From contig JAYOMI010000079.1 of NCBI GenBank assembly GCA_038120765.1, positions 1-16,661 on the forward strand: a DNA stretch of 16,661 nucleotides, in the 5' to 3' direction. The position numbers and the translations under genes are program-made. The stretch is from CAXBCP01 sp038120765 (GTDB lineage: Bacteria; Pseudomonadota; Alphaproteobacteria; MPNO01; UBA830). Below the pieces are notes generated by a model that saw only the letters and a program-made list of their open reading frames with translations, made no database searches and was not told where the DNA came from. This document shows positions 1-7,260 of this stretch, in pieces (the first letter of the stretch is position 1; the number at the start of each line of letters is the position of its first letter).

Positions 1-93
1 TTCATGCACATGCTCTTCCAGAAGGTCGCGGCATATCCGCCGAAGGAACCGGCCCCGGGCTGGGAGCACTGGGAACCGCCGACGGACCTCTAG
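1..93 (+). CDS. C-terminal end of an unidentified protein (start outside window)
   Basis: An open frame from the left edge ends in TAG and encodes 30 residues, starting FMHMLFQKVAAYPP and ending EHWEPPTDL. The tail is rich in proline and tryptophan and has no motif I can assign. Only 39 bp separate it from the cupin gene on the same strand, and no terminator lies between them, so the two are probably co-transcribed. The fragment could be the end of a second cupin or another oxidoreductase subunit, but that is a guess from context. Confidence that it is coding rests on the clean frame, the codon use and the neighbour spacing. Confidence 0.55.
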   Translation, partial: FMHMLFQKVAAYPPKEPAPGWEHWEPPTDL

Positions 94-132
94 TTCACGC
101 CTTCGCGAAACAAGAATTCAGGAATACGCAAA

Positions 133-744
133 ATGACGACACACGAAAGAGACCGCGCCCGCATGGGCGCCGACAAACCGGCAGACTGGTACCGCGAAGA
201 GCTCGAGGATTCCGCCGAGTTCCGCAAAACCTATCGAAACCGGCTATCGGTCGTGAAACCGAAGGACATGCCGTTCGAAAATTCGCCGGACGGGCTGATC
301 AAGCACCTCGTTCACGAGAAACAGCAGACCACTGAAAACTGCGTCGAAGCCTATATGCAGTTCATCAAGCCGGGCAGCCATACCGGCAAGCGCCGCATTC
401 TCGCCGAACAGATCCTGTTTGTCGCGGAAGGCACCGGCTACGATCTTCACTGGGACGTGGAATTCGAGGTCGATACCGAGTTCCACTGGTCATGGAAGGA
501 AGAGCCGCGAAAATTCGAATGGGAACGCGGCGACTTCATTTTCGTGCCCGCTTACTGCATACAGCAGCATTTCAATTCGGACCCCGAAAACGAAGCGCGG
601 CTGATCGTCATTACCAACCGTATCTTCAAGGCGATGGGCCTGAACTGGCTTGAGCAGGTGGAGAACGCACCCGATTACGAAGGCGATCTGGAACCGATGC
701 TCGCCGGCCCCGGCTGGCTGCCGGACACGCGCGAAGACAAGTAG
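133..744 (+). CDS. cupin-domain protein
   Basis: The product is 203 residues with a single predicted cupin beta-barrel at about 75-165. The first cupin motif is recognisable as PGSHTGKRR followed by EQILFVAEGTG, with His83 and Glu92/Glu99 as candidate metal ligands. The second motif runs from GDFIFVPA to QQHFNSD and carries His146. The spacing HTG instead of the usual HxH means the metal site may be altered. Cupins of this kind are often dioxygenases, isomerases or small-molecule binding proteins, and the substrate cannot be read from the sequence. The ATG follows AGGA at a suitable distance. The gene lies 39 bp after another plus-strand reading frame and is followed by a strong terminator, so it is the last gene of its transcript. 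The family call is firm, the function unknown. Confidence 0.85.
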   Translation: MTTHERDRARMGADKPADWYREELEDSAEFRKTYRNRLSVVKPKDMPFENSPDGLIKHLVHEKQQTTENCVEAYMQFIKPGSHTGKRRILAEQILFVAEGTGYDLHWDVEFEVDTEFHWSWKEEPRKFEWERGDFIFVPAYCIQQHFNSDPENEARLIVITNRIFKAMGLNWLEQVENAPDYEGDLEPMLAGPGWLPDTREDK

Positions 745-765
745 ACCACGGTCCCAAAATTGCGG

Positions 766-793
766 AAAAGGCGGGTCCCGGACCCGCCTTTTT
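766..793. terminator. bidirectional intrinsic terminator
   Basis: A perfect 11-bp stem, AAAAGGCGGGT (766-776) with ACCCGCCTTTT (782-792), encloses the 5-base loop CCCGG and is followed by a further T. The GC core is flanked by an A-run on one side and a T-run on the other, so it should work in both directions. It sits between the convergent ends of the cupin gene (744) and the histidine kinase gene (837), where such a shared terminator is expected. Confidence 0.9.
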
Positions 794-836
794 CTATTCG
801 TCCGCCTTAACCCGCGCCGCCGAGAGGTAAAACAGG

Positions 837-2354
837 TCAGTTCGCCAACGGAATTCGCAGCGTGATCTCAAACCCGGACTCCGGCAAATTCCGTGCAACC
901 GCGCTGCCGCCCAACGCTTCGAGATTGCGGCGCACGATCCACAGCCCGATGCCGTAATGGGTCGATATTTCCTCGCCATTCGCAATCAGGTGAACGGTGG
1001 GCCGATCCGTGAAATAGCGCTCGAAAATCCATTCCAGGTCGCCGGGATCGACGCCAGGTCCCTGATCCGCGACCTTCAGCACCGCCATACCGTCTTCTCG
1101 GTGCAAGCTTACCGACAACGTCCCCCCGCGCGGCGAGTAGCCCACGGCGTTTTCCAGTACGTTCTCGATCACGGTCTCGAACAGAACGTCACTGCCCCAG
1201 GCAACGATGCCGTCATCAATGTCCTGCGCGAAGGCGAGTGACAGCGGCTCATGATTGCGCGCGAAGGAGTCCGCGAGCGACCGGGTCAGTTTGCTGAGAT
1301 CGATACGCTCTTCGGGCGCTTCCATCAGTTCCGCCGTCGCGTTGTCGAGCTGACGGGAGGCGCTTACCAGCCAGTCCAGGCGCTCGGTCGATCGTTCGAT
1401 CCGCGCGATCGCCCGTCCGGCTTCAAGCGCGTTGCCGCTCATTCTTTTGAGCGGCTCAACCGATTGGGGAATAACCGCGAGCGGGCCTTTGAGCGCGTGC
1501 GCATTCTCCTCGGCAGCCTCGCGTATCGACCTTGCAGAGGCGCGCAGACCGAGCACAAGACGGTCGAATTCTGTCGCGATGCCCGAAATCTCCGGCACCC
1601 GGTTCTGGCGTTCGAACGAGAGCCCGCCCGCACTGCCGGTCCGTATATCGTGGGCGAGCCGGGCAAACCGGCGAAGGCTCGTCCATATATCGATGAACAT
1701 CCAGAGGATCACCAGCGCAAACAGCAGGTAAATCGCCGCCGCAATCCGCACCTCGGCAGACTTCCAGTACGGCCGCCCTAGCGACGACCGCAGGACCCGG
1801 TCGGCCGACTTCGACACAAGAACGATCCAGCACCCCTGCAGGGACATTACCGGTACAAGGGATGTCAGGACCTCCTCGGCACCGGATACATTCGTGTAGC
1901 GTCTTGCTTCCTCCGGTACCGGCGCGCATTCGGCCCCGATCCGGGCAAGGCCGCCCGCCTGAAACAGTCTTTCGCGCTCCGCATTCAGCTTGCTGGCGGG
2001 CAGTGGCGGTGCGGCCGCGACGATAAAAAGTCCGGCATTCTCGCCCAGGGCCTTCGGCCGCAACATCACCCGGACCACGGTGCCGCGCCGCGCAATCCGC
2101 AACACTTCCTTCGCAATCAGATCCGCATTGCCGCCATTGAAGGCGCGCAGCATCGGTGTCAGGGCGGTGGCGATAAGCTGGCCTTCTGCCCGGGTATTTT
2201 CTTGAAGCAGTGCCACCTTCTCGGCATCCGCATCCCGGAACTCGGAATAGACGATAATGGGCAGGGCGATAAAAATAACCACAAGCAGGGCCAGACGGAC
2301 GGAGAACGAACGATGCACCATCGAAAATCGCTGCGCCCGGCCGCCCCTAGTCAT
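837..2354 (-). CDS. membrane sensor histidine kinase
   Basis: From the chosen ATG the protein has 505 residues. Transmembrane helix 1 is at about 19-37 and helix 2 at about 202-224. Between them is a periplasmic sensor region of about 165 residues with two cysteines (143 and 175) that could form a disulphide. A HAMP-like linker follows. The H-box is HALKGPL with His286, a variant of the PhoQ-like HALKTPL. The N-box is around Asn398, the G1 box VADQGPG around 428-434, and the G2 box YGIGLWIV at about 467-474, so the kinase core is complete. The start overlaps the regulator stop by 8 bp (ATGACTAG), which suggests translational coupling. A second ATG at 2321 gives 494 residues and cannot be excluded. 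The frame stays open further upstream, but that part runs inside the regulator gene. It should phosphorylate the neighbouring regulator; the signal is unknown. Confidence 0.9.
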   Translation of the reverse strand: MTRGGRAQRFSMVHRSFSVRLALLVVIFIALPIIVYSEFRDADAEKVALLQENTRAEGQLIATALTPMLRAFNGGNADLIAKEVLRIARRGTVVRVMLRPKALGENAGLFIVAAAPPLPASKLNAERERLFQAGGLARIGAECAPVPEEARRYTNVSGAEEVLTSLVPVMSLQGCWIVLVSKSADRVLRSSLGRPYWKSAEVRIAAAIYLLFALVILWMFIDIWTSLRRFARLAHDIRTGSAGGLSFERQNRVPEISGIATEFDRLVLGLRASARSIREAAEENAHALKGPLAVIPQSVEPLKRMSGNALEAGRAIARIERSTERLDWLVSASRQLDNATAELMEAPEERIDLSKLTRSLADSFARNHEPLSLAFAQDIDDGIVAWGSDVLFETVIENVLENAVGYSPRGGTLSVSLHREDGMAVLKVADQGPGVDPGDLEWIFERYFTDRPTVHLIANGEEISTHYGIGLWIVRRNLEALGGSAVARNLPESGFEITLRIPLAN

Positions 2355-3111
2355 CGGGGCGCCAGCGATAACCAAACCCCGGGTAGTTCTCGATCCCGTC
2401 GAACCCGGAGTCGATTTCCTTGAACTTTCGTCGGATACGCTTGATGAACGTCCGGACATTCGAGCGGTACCCGTCCGCTCCGGGCCCGGCGACAAAGCCC
2501 TTTCCATGAACCATGTCGTAGAGTTCACGGTAGCTGATATCGTGTCCAGCACGGCTCGCCAGACAATGGACCATGCGGAATTCGGTGAAACTCAGCGGGA
2601 CTTCGTGCCTGCCCCATTTTGCGCGCCCGGTCGTCACGGCCAGTTGTAACGGACCGATTGCCACATCCTCGGTCATATCCACCGGCGGCAGCGGTGCGTC
2701 GTCGCGTTGCTGTTTCGGCCCCTGAAGGTTGAGTTCGATCCGCTTCGCCAGAATCGAGAAACTGCGGGATTTTTCGACAAAATCGACGGCCCCTCCATGC
2801 AGGGCCGCCTCCTCGTAGAACTGATCCGTCAGGACGGTGAGGAAGATAACCGGGATATCCAAACCGCGTTGCCGCAGGCGCCTGAGAACCTCGATGCCAT
2901 TCACCTTCGGCATTTTCCAGTCGAGCAGTATCAGATCGCCGCCCTGCCCCGCGTCGAACCAGTCCAGGATGGCTTCCCCGTCCGGGAACCCCTCGATTTC
3001 ATAGCCTGAATCGAGAAGATTGCCTGACAGGGATTCCCGGAACAGCGGGTCGTCGTCGGCAATCAGGATACGCGGCGATTCCAAACTTCTTTTAGCGAGT
3101 CGTCTCGGCAT
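2347..3111 (-). CDS. OmpR-family response regulator
   Basis: This is a 254-residue DNA-binding response regulator. The receiver domain spans about 13-130 with the acidic pair Asp20/Asp21, phosphoacceptor Asp64 in LILLDWKMP, Thr92 in FLTVLTD and Lys114 in FVEKS, so all conserved phosphorylation residues are present. A linker of about 25 residues precedes a winged-helix output domain at about 150-253, ending in the typical NYPGFGYRWRP wing. The gene overlaps the upstream lipoprotein gene by 20 bp and the downstream kinase gene by 8 bp. This tight packing indicates one operon and a cognate kinase pair. No strong Shine-Dalgarno is seen before the ATG, consistent with coupling to translation of the lipoprotein. 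Target genes cannot be read from the window. Confidence 0.93.
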   Translation of the reverse strand: MPRRLAKRSLESPRILIADDDPLFRESLSGNLLDSGYEIEGFPDGEAILDWFDAGQGGDLILLDWKMPKVNGIEVLRRLRQRGLDIPVIFLTVLTDQFYEEAALHGGAVDFVEKSRSFSILAKRIELNLQGPKQQRDDAPLPPVDMTEDVAIGPLQLAVTTGRAKWGRHEVPLSFTEFRMVHCLASRAGHDISYRELYDMVHGKGFVAGPGADGYRSNVRTFIKRIRRKFKEIDSGFDGIENYPGFGYRWRPDD

Positions 3112-3619
3112 TGGCCCATTTTATCCGGCTGACACAGGTTTCAATTAACGTGGCATTTTTCGTCGGTTGTTCGGCGCTGATTTCATATGTCAGCGCGCGC
3201 AATTTTTGCGCCGCGATGTCCAGGTAGAAGAACAGTCGCATCCGGCAGCCGTCCCGTTCCCAGGCCCAGACCGTCGCCGGTTGCGCGATGGTCACGGACT
3301 GCGGCGCACCGAACATCTGCTCGATCGCCTCCTTGTCGAGCCCCACGAGGGATCTGGGGTCGACTATCTCCGGCTTCGTCTTGGGCCGCGGCACGTCCGC
3401 GTCGCCGCGGCTGATCTCGTCTTCCTTTCGGGCACCGGCGGGATCGGCCATGTCGGCCCAGGCCTCCTCGGACCCCAGGTCGCCGAATATCGGGACGGGT
3501 ACCTGCTGTTCGTCCCTGCCCAATGCGCCGATCTGCTCGACCAGCGCGCAGCCGGAAAGCAGCACCGATATCACGCTTGCGCACACCATACCCCTGGCGC
3601 GGGCGACCAACAGCCGCAT
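3092..3619 (-). CDS. small envelope lipoprotein, first gene of the two-component operon
   Basis: The 175-residue product starts with a basic N-terminus, a hydrophobic stretch and the lipobox LLSGC (Cys24), so it should be a secreted lipoprotein. Residues 25-85 are charged and low in complexity, probably a linker. The C-terminal part (about 87-165) begins RSLVGLDKEAIEQMFGAP and continues through VWAWERDGCRMRLFFYL. This resembles the BamE/SmpA-like pattern (a leucine-glycine turn, FGxP, then an aromatic strand), but the similarity is my reading and not proven. Cys133 in that part and a later one in ETCVSRI could pair. AGGA lies a suitable distance before the ATG. The coding end overlaps the regulator gene by 20 bp, so the lipoprotein is made with the two-component pair and may tune its signalling. 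Its partner is unknown. Confidence 0.82.
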   Translation of the reverse strand: MRLLVARARGMVCASVISVLLSGCALVEQIGALGRDEQQVPVPIFGDLGSEEAWADMADPAGARKEDEISRGDADVPRPKTKPEIVDPRSLVGLDKEAIEQMFGAPQSVTIAQPATVWAWERDGCRMRLFFYLDIAAQKLRALTYEISAEQPTKNATLIETCVSRIKWANAETTR

Positions 3620-3956
3620 GTTGCATTCCTACCTTTGCGGGACCAACCCTTCACATACACCGGCCCCGCTCTCCCCGGCTGAATGCGTTCCTCACAGCGC
3701 CGATGCCCCCAGCGCTGAAATCCGACTATACGCCAATACGCATTAATAAAAGTTAACAGGATATGAATGTCCGAAAATTGTCACAGCTATGATTCGAGCT
3801 GGGGCATCACCTTCAGGTTAGTGTTCCTGAGTTCGCAGTTACCCGGGTAGGCCGGTGCACTCAAGACTTCGCATCGCCGGGTTTCTGCAAACCTGACATC
3901 ACAGCCGGCAGGCACCGTATCGACGGATTGGCCGGGCAAAAAGAGGGGTAAGCCAG
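3620..3956. promoter_or_regulatory. divergent upstream region, about 340 bp without a convincing gene
   Basis: This gap lies between divergently oriented genes, so it should hold promoters for the lipoprotein/two-component operon (minus) and the 174-residue gene (plus). The stretch 3735-3790 is markedly AT-rich for this window. On the minus strand it contains GTGACA (3784-3779) and TATCCT (3763-3758), a possible sigma-70 pair with a short 15-base spacer. A small inverted repeat CAGCT/AGCTG lies at 3784-3788 and 3797-3801, overlapping that -35 candidate. Two tiny ORFs of about 10 codons near 3764-3825 have no support. I see no riboswitch or recognised operator. Confidence 0.4.
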
Positions 3957-4481
3957 ATGCATATCGATATGAACCTGAACCGGTTTCATGCAACACGTCC
4001 GATGGCCCGTCCGATGGGCGGCCTTCCCGGCCTGTCAGCCCTCGGACCCGAAGCCGAGCTGCCTGCACATAAATCATTGCGGCGGGTCCTTCGGCTGTTG
4101 CATGCCGTCAATGTCCGTCTAAGCGTTTTTTCCTTCGAGACACTGCCCGGCATGATGAATTCACACGAACTGTTCTCCGCGGTCGAAGCTGCGGTCGACG
4201 ACTCCGGACTCGCTTTCAAACTGGATGACGGGCGCATCGCCGCGCTGGTCTATGGGTGGCGGCCGCCGGGCGTTCAGGACAACTGGGTTGAGAGCCGGAC
4301 GCTCGCCCGGCTGGACTGGTCGCTCGGCGGCCCCGACGCCGCCCGCGATCTTGTCGATATCTATGCAGCCCATGGCCCGTCGTCGGAAATCGCGACAGAC
4401 AGCGACGTTCTCGCAATGCTCGCAGTGGCGACGCCGGTGGAAAGGTTCGTCCCGCCCGAAAGCCTCAGGGTGCCGGCCTAG
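3957..4481 (+). CDS. hypothetical protein, 174 residues
   Basis: I do not recognise this protein. The ATG is preceded by AGAGGGG at a good distance and the codon use fits the neighbours, so it is probably real. It has no signal peptide or membrane helix. The first 40 residues are rich in Pro, Met and Arg and probably disordered. The middle (about 50-110) alternates as strand, helix, strand: LSVFSFE, then ELFSAVEAAVDD, then AFKLDDGRIAALVYG. That order is reminiscent of the core of a diguanylate-cyclase-like fold, but the GGDEF signature is absent, so any relation would be to a degenerate, non-catalytic form. The C-terminal part has a further helix (DAARDLVDIYAAHG). It is divergent from the two-component operon and could be under that regulator, which is inference only. 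Confidence 0.65.
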   Translation: MHIDMNLNRFHATRPMARPMGGLPGLSALGPEAELPAHKSLRRVLRLLHAVNVRLSVFSFETLPGMMNSHELFSAVEAAVDDSGLAFKLDDGRIAALVYGWRPPGVQDNWVESRTLARLDWSLGGPDAARDLVDIYAAHGPSSEIATDSDVLAMLAVATPVERFVPPESLRVPA

Positions 4482-4507
4482 GCCCCAAAGCGACTCCCGG
4501 TCGGGTC

Positions 4508-4609
4508 ATGCAGCCGTTCCTCTATGCGCTGATCGCGGTATTAGTCTTCGCGATAGCACACGGAATGCATTTTTCCATCGCGCCTGTGCCCGGTCCCGCA
4601 AGCTACTAA
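4508..4609 (+). CDS. possible 33-residue membrane micropeptide
   Basis: An ATG-to-TAA frame lies in the 218-bp spacer between the 174-residue gene and the lipoprotein gene. It encodes MQPFLYALIAVLVFAIAHG followed by a short polar tail, that is, one plausible transmembrane helix. No good Shine-Dalgarno sequence precedes it (only CGGTCGGG), and short hydrophobic frames arise easily by chance. I list it because nothing else in the spacer looks coding. Conservation in relatives would be needed to accept it. Confidence 0.18.
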   Translation: MQPFLYALIAVLVFAIAHGMHFSIAPVPGPASY

Positions 4610-4699
4610 AATGTTCGCGTGTCGCCGGCCGGGCCGCCCGAAAACGAGTACCACAGAGGCATGATGGGCGATATTCAGCGCGCAGGGCTCTGATGCGGA

Positions 4700-5209
4700 T
4701 TGTCGCGTGATCAATCACTGCATATAGTCCGACAAATCCTTCGCCCCTCGAAAGCGTCCGCTATCTCCGGCTTCACAAGAATACCCCCTCCGATAACCTG
4801 TTTCCTCCGTGCGTCTGCTTGTGTTGCGATTCTGACTGGCTGTGCACCTATAGGTGGTGCTGCGATCCTGACTACTGGTCTGGGCAATGCGACGGCCATC
4901 GGCATCGAAAGAAGCTTTGACGGTGGGATTATCAAGACAGTGACGGAAAAGCCCGAAACCGTCGCGATCAGCACCCGCAAAGCCCTCCAATCAATGGGCT
5001 TTGAAGAAAGGCGCTCTGCTGTATCGGACGGGGTCAATACGATATGGGCCGGTTCGCCCAAGCGAAAGGTACGGGTCAGGCTTACCGCTATCGCCGAAAA
5101 TACGACGCGTATCCGGATAGACGTCGACCAGGGTTGGATATTCAGCGACGATCCGGCCACCGCTTCAGAGGTCATGATCCAGATCGAAGTGGCATTGGGG
5201 AATATTTAG
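4700..5209 (+). CDS. DUF3568-like lipoprotein, start uncertain
   Basis: The frame encodes a lipoprotein. The lipobox is AILTGC, with the Cys at residue 48 when counted from the only usable start, TTG at 4700. The mature part begins with a small-residue, glycine-rich stretch (APIGGAAILTTGLGNA). It continues with KPETVAISTRKALQSMGF, KVRVRLTAIAENTTRIRIDV and a C-terminal helix. This order (Gly/Ala segment, helix, strands, helix) fits DUF3568-type small lipoproteins, whose function is unknown. No ATG or GTG lies in frame before the signal peptide, and the hydrophobic core is short, so the N-terminus may be damaged or the start unusual. Codons here use more A and T in third positions than neighbouring genes, which suggests recent transfer or relaxed selection. 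Confidence 0.6.
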   Translation: MSRDQSLHIVRQILRPSKASAISGFTRIPPPITCFLRASACVAILTGCAPIGGAAILTTGLGNATAIGIERSFDGGIIKTVTEKPETVAISTRKALQSMGFEERRSAVSDGVNTIWAGSPKRKVRVRLTAIAENTTRIRIDVDQGWIFSDDPATASEVMIQIEVALGNI

Positions 5210-5262
5210 GAGCACGTCCGCCTGTCGCCCCCCGAAGATGACCGCGAGTATACCCCGCCCCT

Positions 5263-5290
5263 TTGCTCCCGGGACACCCGATTGTATGCT
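5263..5290 (+). promoter_or_regulatory. candidate sigma-70 promoter for the DUF1330 operon
   Basis: TTGCTC at 5263-5268 and TATGCT at 5285-5290 are separated by 16 bases. The expected start would be near 5297, leaving a leader of about 25 bases that contains the strong Shine-Dalgarno AGGAAGG (5306-5312), 8 bases before the ATG at 5321. Position and spacing support it, but alphaproteobacterial promoters are variable. Confidence 0.4.
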
Positions 5291-5320
5291 GCTGGTCTGA
5301 ACTTCAGGAAGGATTGCCAG

Positions 5321-5608
5321 ATGCCCGGATTTATCATCACGAATGCAGAAGTCTTCGACACCAAGGCCTATGGCGAATACGGCGCGCTCGCGCCTGCCGT
5401 GATCAAAAGATTCGGCGGCGAGTTCCTCGTTCAGGGCGGCGCAACCGAGATCATGGAAGGCAACTGGCAGCCGCACCGCATCGTTGTCATCAGGTTCGAC
5501 AGCGTCGAGGATGCCAAGGCGATGTATAATTCGCCGGAATATCAGGCGGCCAAGGCGAAACGCGAAGGCGCCGCCGATTTCAATATGATCGTTGTCGAAG
5601 GCTTGTAG
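5321..5608 (+). CDS. DUF1330 domain protein
   Basis: The product is 95 residues, the usual length of DUF1330 proteins, which form dimeric ferredoxin-like barrels. Recognisable family features are the N-terminal strand (GFIITNAEVFD), the loop VQGGATEIMEGNW, PHRIVVIRFDSVEDAKAMYNS, PEYQAAKAKR and the last strand FNMIVVEG. The ATG at 5321 is chosen over an upstream one at 5282 because AGGAAGG stands 8 bases before it and the homology starts there. The stop is 12 bp from the dienelactone-hydrolase gene, so the two form an operon. Members are small enzymes or stress proteins of unknown reaction. Pairing with an alpha/beta hydrolase suggests a role in small-molecule turnover. Confidence 0.92.
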   Translation: MPGFIITNAEVFDTKAYGEYGALAPAVIKRFGGEFLVQGGATEIMEGNWQPHRIVVIRFDSVEDAKAMYNSPEYQAAKAKREGAADFNMIVVEGL

Positions 5609-5620
5609 GGAATTCACGTC

Positions 5621-6346
5621 ATGAAAACAGAATGGGTCACGGTGCCGCTGTCGGATGGCGACATGCAGGCATATGTCGCCACGCCCGACGGGCCCATAAA
5701 AGGCGCGATTGTGGCCATCATGGAAATCTGGGGTGTCAATGACACCATGAAGCACCATGCCCATGAATTTGCCGAAGCAGGCTTTGTCTGCCTTGTCCCG
5801 GATTTGTTCTGGCGTCAGGAGCCCGGCGTGGAGCTGTCGGATTCGAACCCCGACGACATACCGAAGGCATTCGATCTCTATTACCAGTTCGACTACGATT
5901 ACGGTGTCCAGGACATGGAAGAGACCGTCGCCTTCCTCAGCAACTATGCCGGCGGCGTAAAGACGGGAGCGGTAGGCTACTGCCTTGGCGGCAAGCTTTG
6001 TTACATGCTGTGCTGCCGTACCGATATCGACTGCGCCGTAGCCTATTATGGTACCTATATCGAGCATCATATCCGTGAAGCACCCAACCTGCACCGGCCC
6101 TTCATGCTGCACATGGCGCTGAACGACGAATGGGTCCAACCGCCCGTCAACGACATGCTGGAGCGTATTCTCGGCGCCAACCCGCTGGTGACGATCCACA
6201 AATATCCGGGCGCGAAGCATGCCTTCGCGCGAAAGGGCGGTATTCCCTATTCCAAACCCGATGCAGATCGCGCGCTCGATCTGTCGGTCAAATTCTTCGA
6301 ACGATATCTCTCGGCGGACCCGGCATCGCTGGCGGCAAACGGATAA
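5621..6346 (+). CDS. dienelactone hydrolase family protein
   Basis: This is a 241-residue alpha/beta hydrolase of the dienelactone hydrolase family, close to full length. The nucleophile elbow is GYCLGG with Cys121, as in true dienelactone hydrolases, where Ser is replaced by Cys. Glu35 in IMEIWG matches the family Glu that interacts with the nucleophile. Asp169 in ALNDEWV and His200 in GAKHAF complete the triad. Family members hydrolyse dienelactones in chlorocatechol breakdown, but many homologues act on other esters or lactones, so the substrate is open. There is no signal peptide, so it should be cytoplasmic. The ATG follows AGGGA. It lies between the DUF1330 gene and the broken glycosyltransferase gene, which starts 7 bp after its stop. 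Confidence 0.92.
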   Translation: MKTEWVTVPLSDGDMQAYVATPDGPIKGAIVAIMEIWGVNDTMKHHAHEFAEAGFVCLVPDLFWRQEPGVELSDSNPDDIPKAFDLYYQFDYDYGVQDMEETVAFLSNYAGGVKTGAVGYCLGGKLCYMLCCRTDIDCAVAYYGTYIEHHIREAPNLHRPFMLHMALNDEWVQPPVNDMLERILGANPLVTIHKYPGAKHAFARKGGIPYSKPDADRALDLSVKFFERYLSADPASLAANG

Positions 6347-6353
6347 CACCTGC

Positions 6354-7259
6354 GTGACCGCGACCATCGTCTCGGCCTCGGACGCGGCCTATTTCGACCT
6401 GTTGAAGGGCCTCGTCCTGTCGATCCGAGACAAACCGCAGGGTGCCGGGGTTTCCATCTCCATCCTGGATGTCGGCCTGAACGGGGAGCAGCGCGACTGG
6501 CTGGCCGATCAGGGGGCGGTCATCGTCGAACCGGGCTGGGATTTCGATATGCCGCCGGCGATGAACACGCCCGGGCATTTCCGGGCCCTGCTCGCCCGGC
6601 CGTTCCTGCCGAGATATTTCCCCGGGCACGATATTTACCTGCATATCGATTCCGATGCATGGGTCTAGGACTGGTCTGCAATCGATGCCTATCTGGGCGC
6701 GGCGGCAGACGGGAAGCTCGCGATAACGCCGCAGGTCGACCGGTCCTACAATACGATCTACAAGCGGCCCCGCCCCTACCGGCGGGCGCAGAACTACAGG
6801 AGTTTCGACTGGTCATACGGCTGGCGCATTGCCGACCGCCTGGGCCGCAACCCGACCCTCAATTGCGGCGTCTTCGCCCTGGCCGCCGACGCCCCGCATT
6901 GGGGTTTGTGGGAAACGGCAATCCAGAAGGCGCTGGAACGCCGGACGCTGCGTTCCCGGAAAGGGTGGCCCAATCTCTATTTCAAGCTGATCGAACAAAC
7001 CGCAATGAACTACGTGGTGTTCGGCGACAAGGCGCCCTCGACGTTTCTGCCTGCCTGGTGCAACTGGTTCTGCGCCCTCGCCGCCCCCAGATTCGACGGC
7101 AACCGCCGCGTCCTTGTGGAACCGCACGCGCCGTATCAGCCGATCGGCGTGGTTCACTTGGCCGGAGAGGATTTTCAGAACCGGCAGTTTGAACTGGAAG
7201 GGCTTTACGGGCCCGGGATCAATACACGGCTACTGTACGAGGATATAGCCGGTCTTTGA
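6354..7259 (+). pseudogene. GT8-like glycosyltransferase interrupted by an in-frame TAG
   Basis: From GTG at 6354 a continuous frame runs to TGA at 7257-7259 (301 codons plus stop), except for a TAG at codon 105 (6666-6668). On both sides the protein pattern is coherent. The metal-binding DxD lies in HIDSDAWV (Asp99/Asp101), directly before the stop. After it come DWSAIDAYL, LNCGVFALAAD, EQTAMNYVVF and GVVHLAGED, matching the order of GT8-type motifs (DxD, NxG, D/EQxxxN, HxxG). The residue replaced is probably Gln (CAG to TAG). No reading-frame shift is seen. It therefore reads as a single recent nonsense mutation. The N-terminal product would lack the acceptor half, and the C-terminal frame has no good start near the break. 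It is last in the DUF1330/dienelactone-hydrolase operon. The acceptor sugar is unknown. Confidence 0.85.
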
Positions 7260-7260
7260 C

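Noticed and set aside
2355..2552. 66-codon upstream extension of the histidine kinase frame
   Set aside because: It lies wholly inside the response regulator gene and encodes low-complexity Ser/Thr/Arg sequence; the start at 2354 or 2321 puts the first membrane helix near the N-terminus.
3735..3800. Short matches to cloning-vector lac sequence (ATTAATG and CAGCTATGA)
   Set aside because: The matches are only 7-10 bases, in different order and spacing, and the flanks are native.
5165..6367. 400-residue open frame on the minus strand across the DUF1330 and dienelactone hydrolase genes
   Set aside because: It is antisense to two genes with clear family motifs; its His/Asp/Val-rich composition is the usual shadow of GC-rich codon bias.
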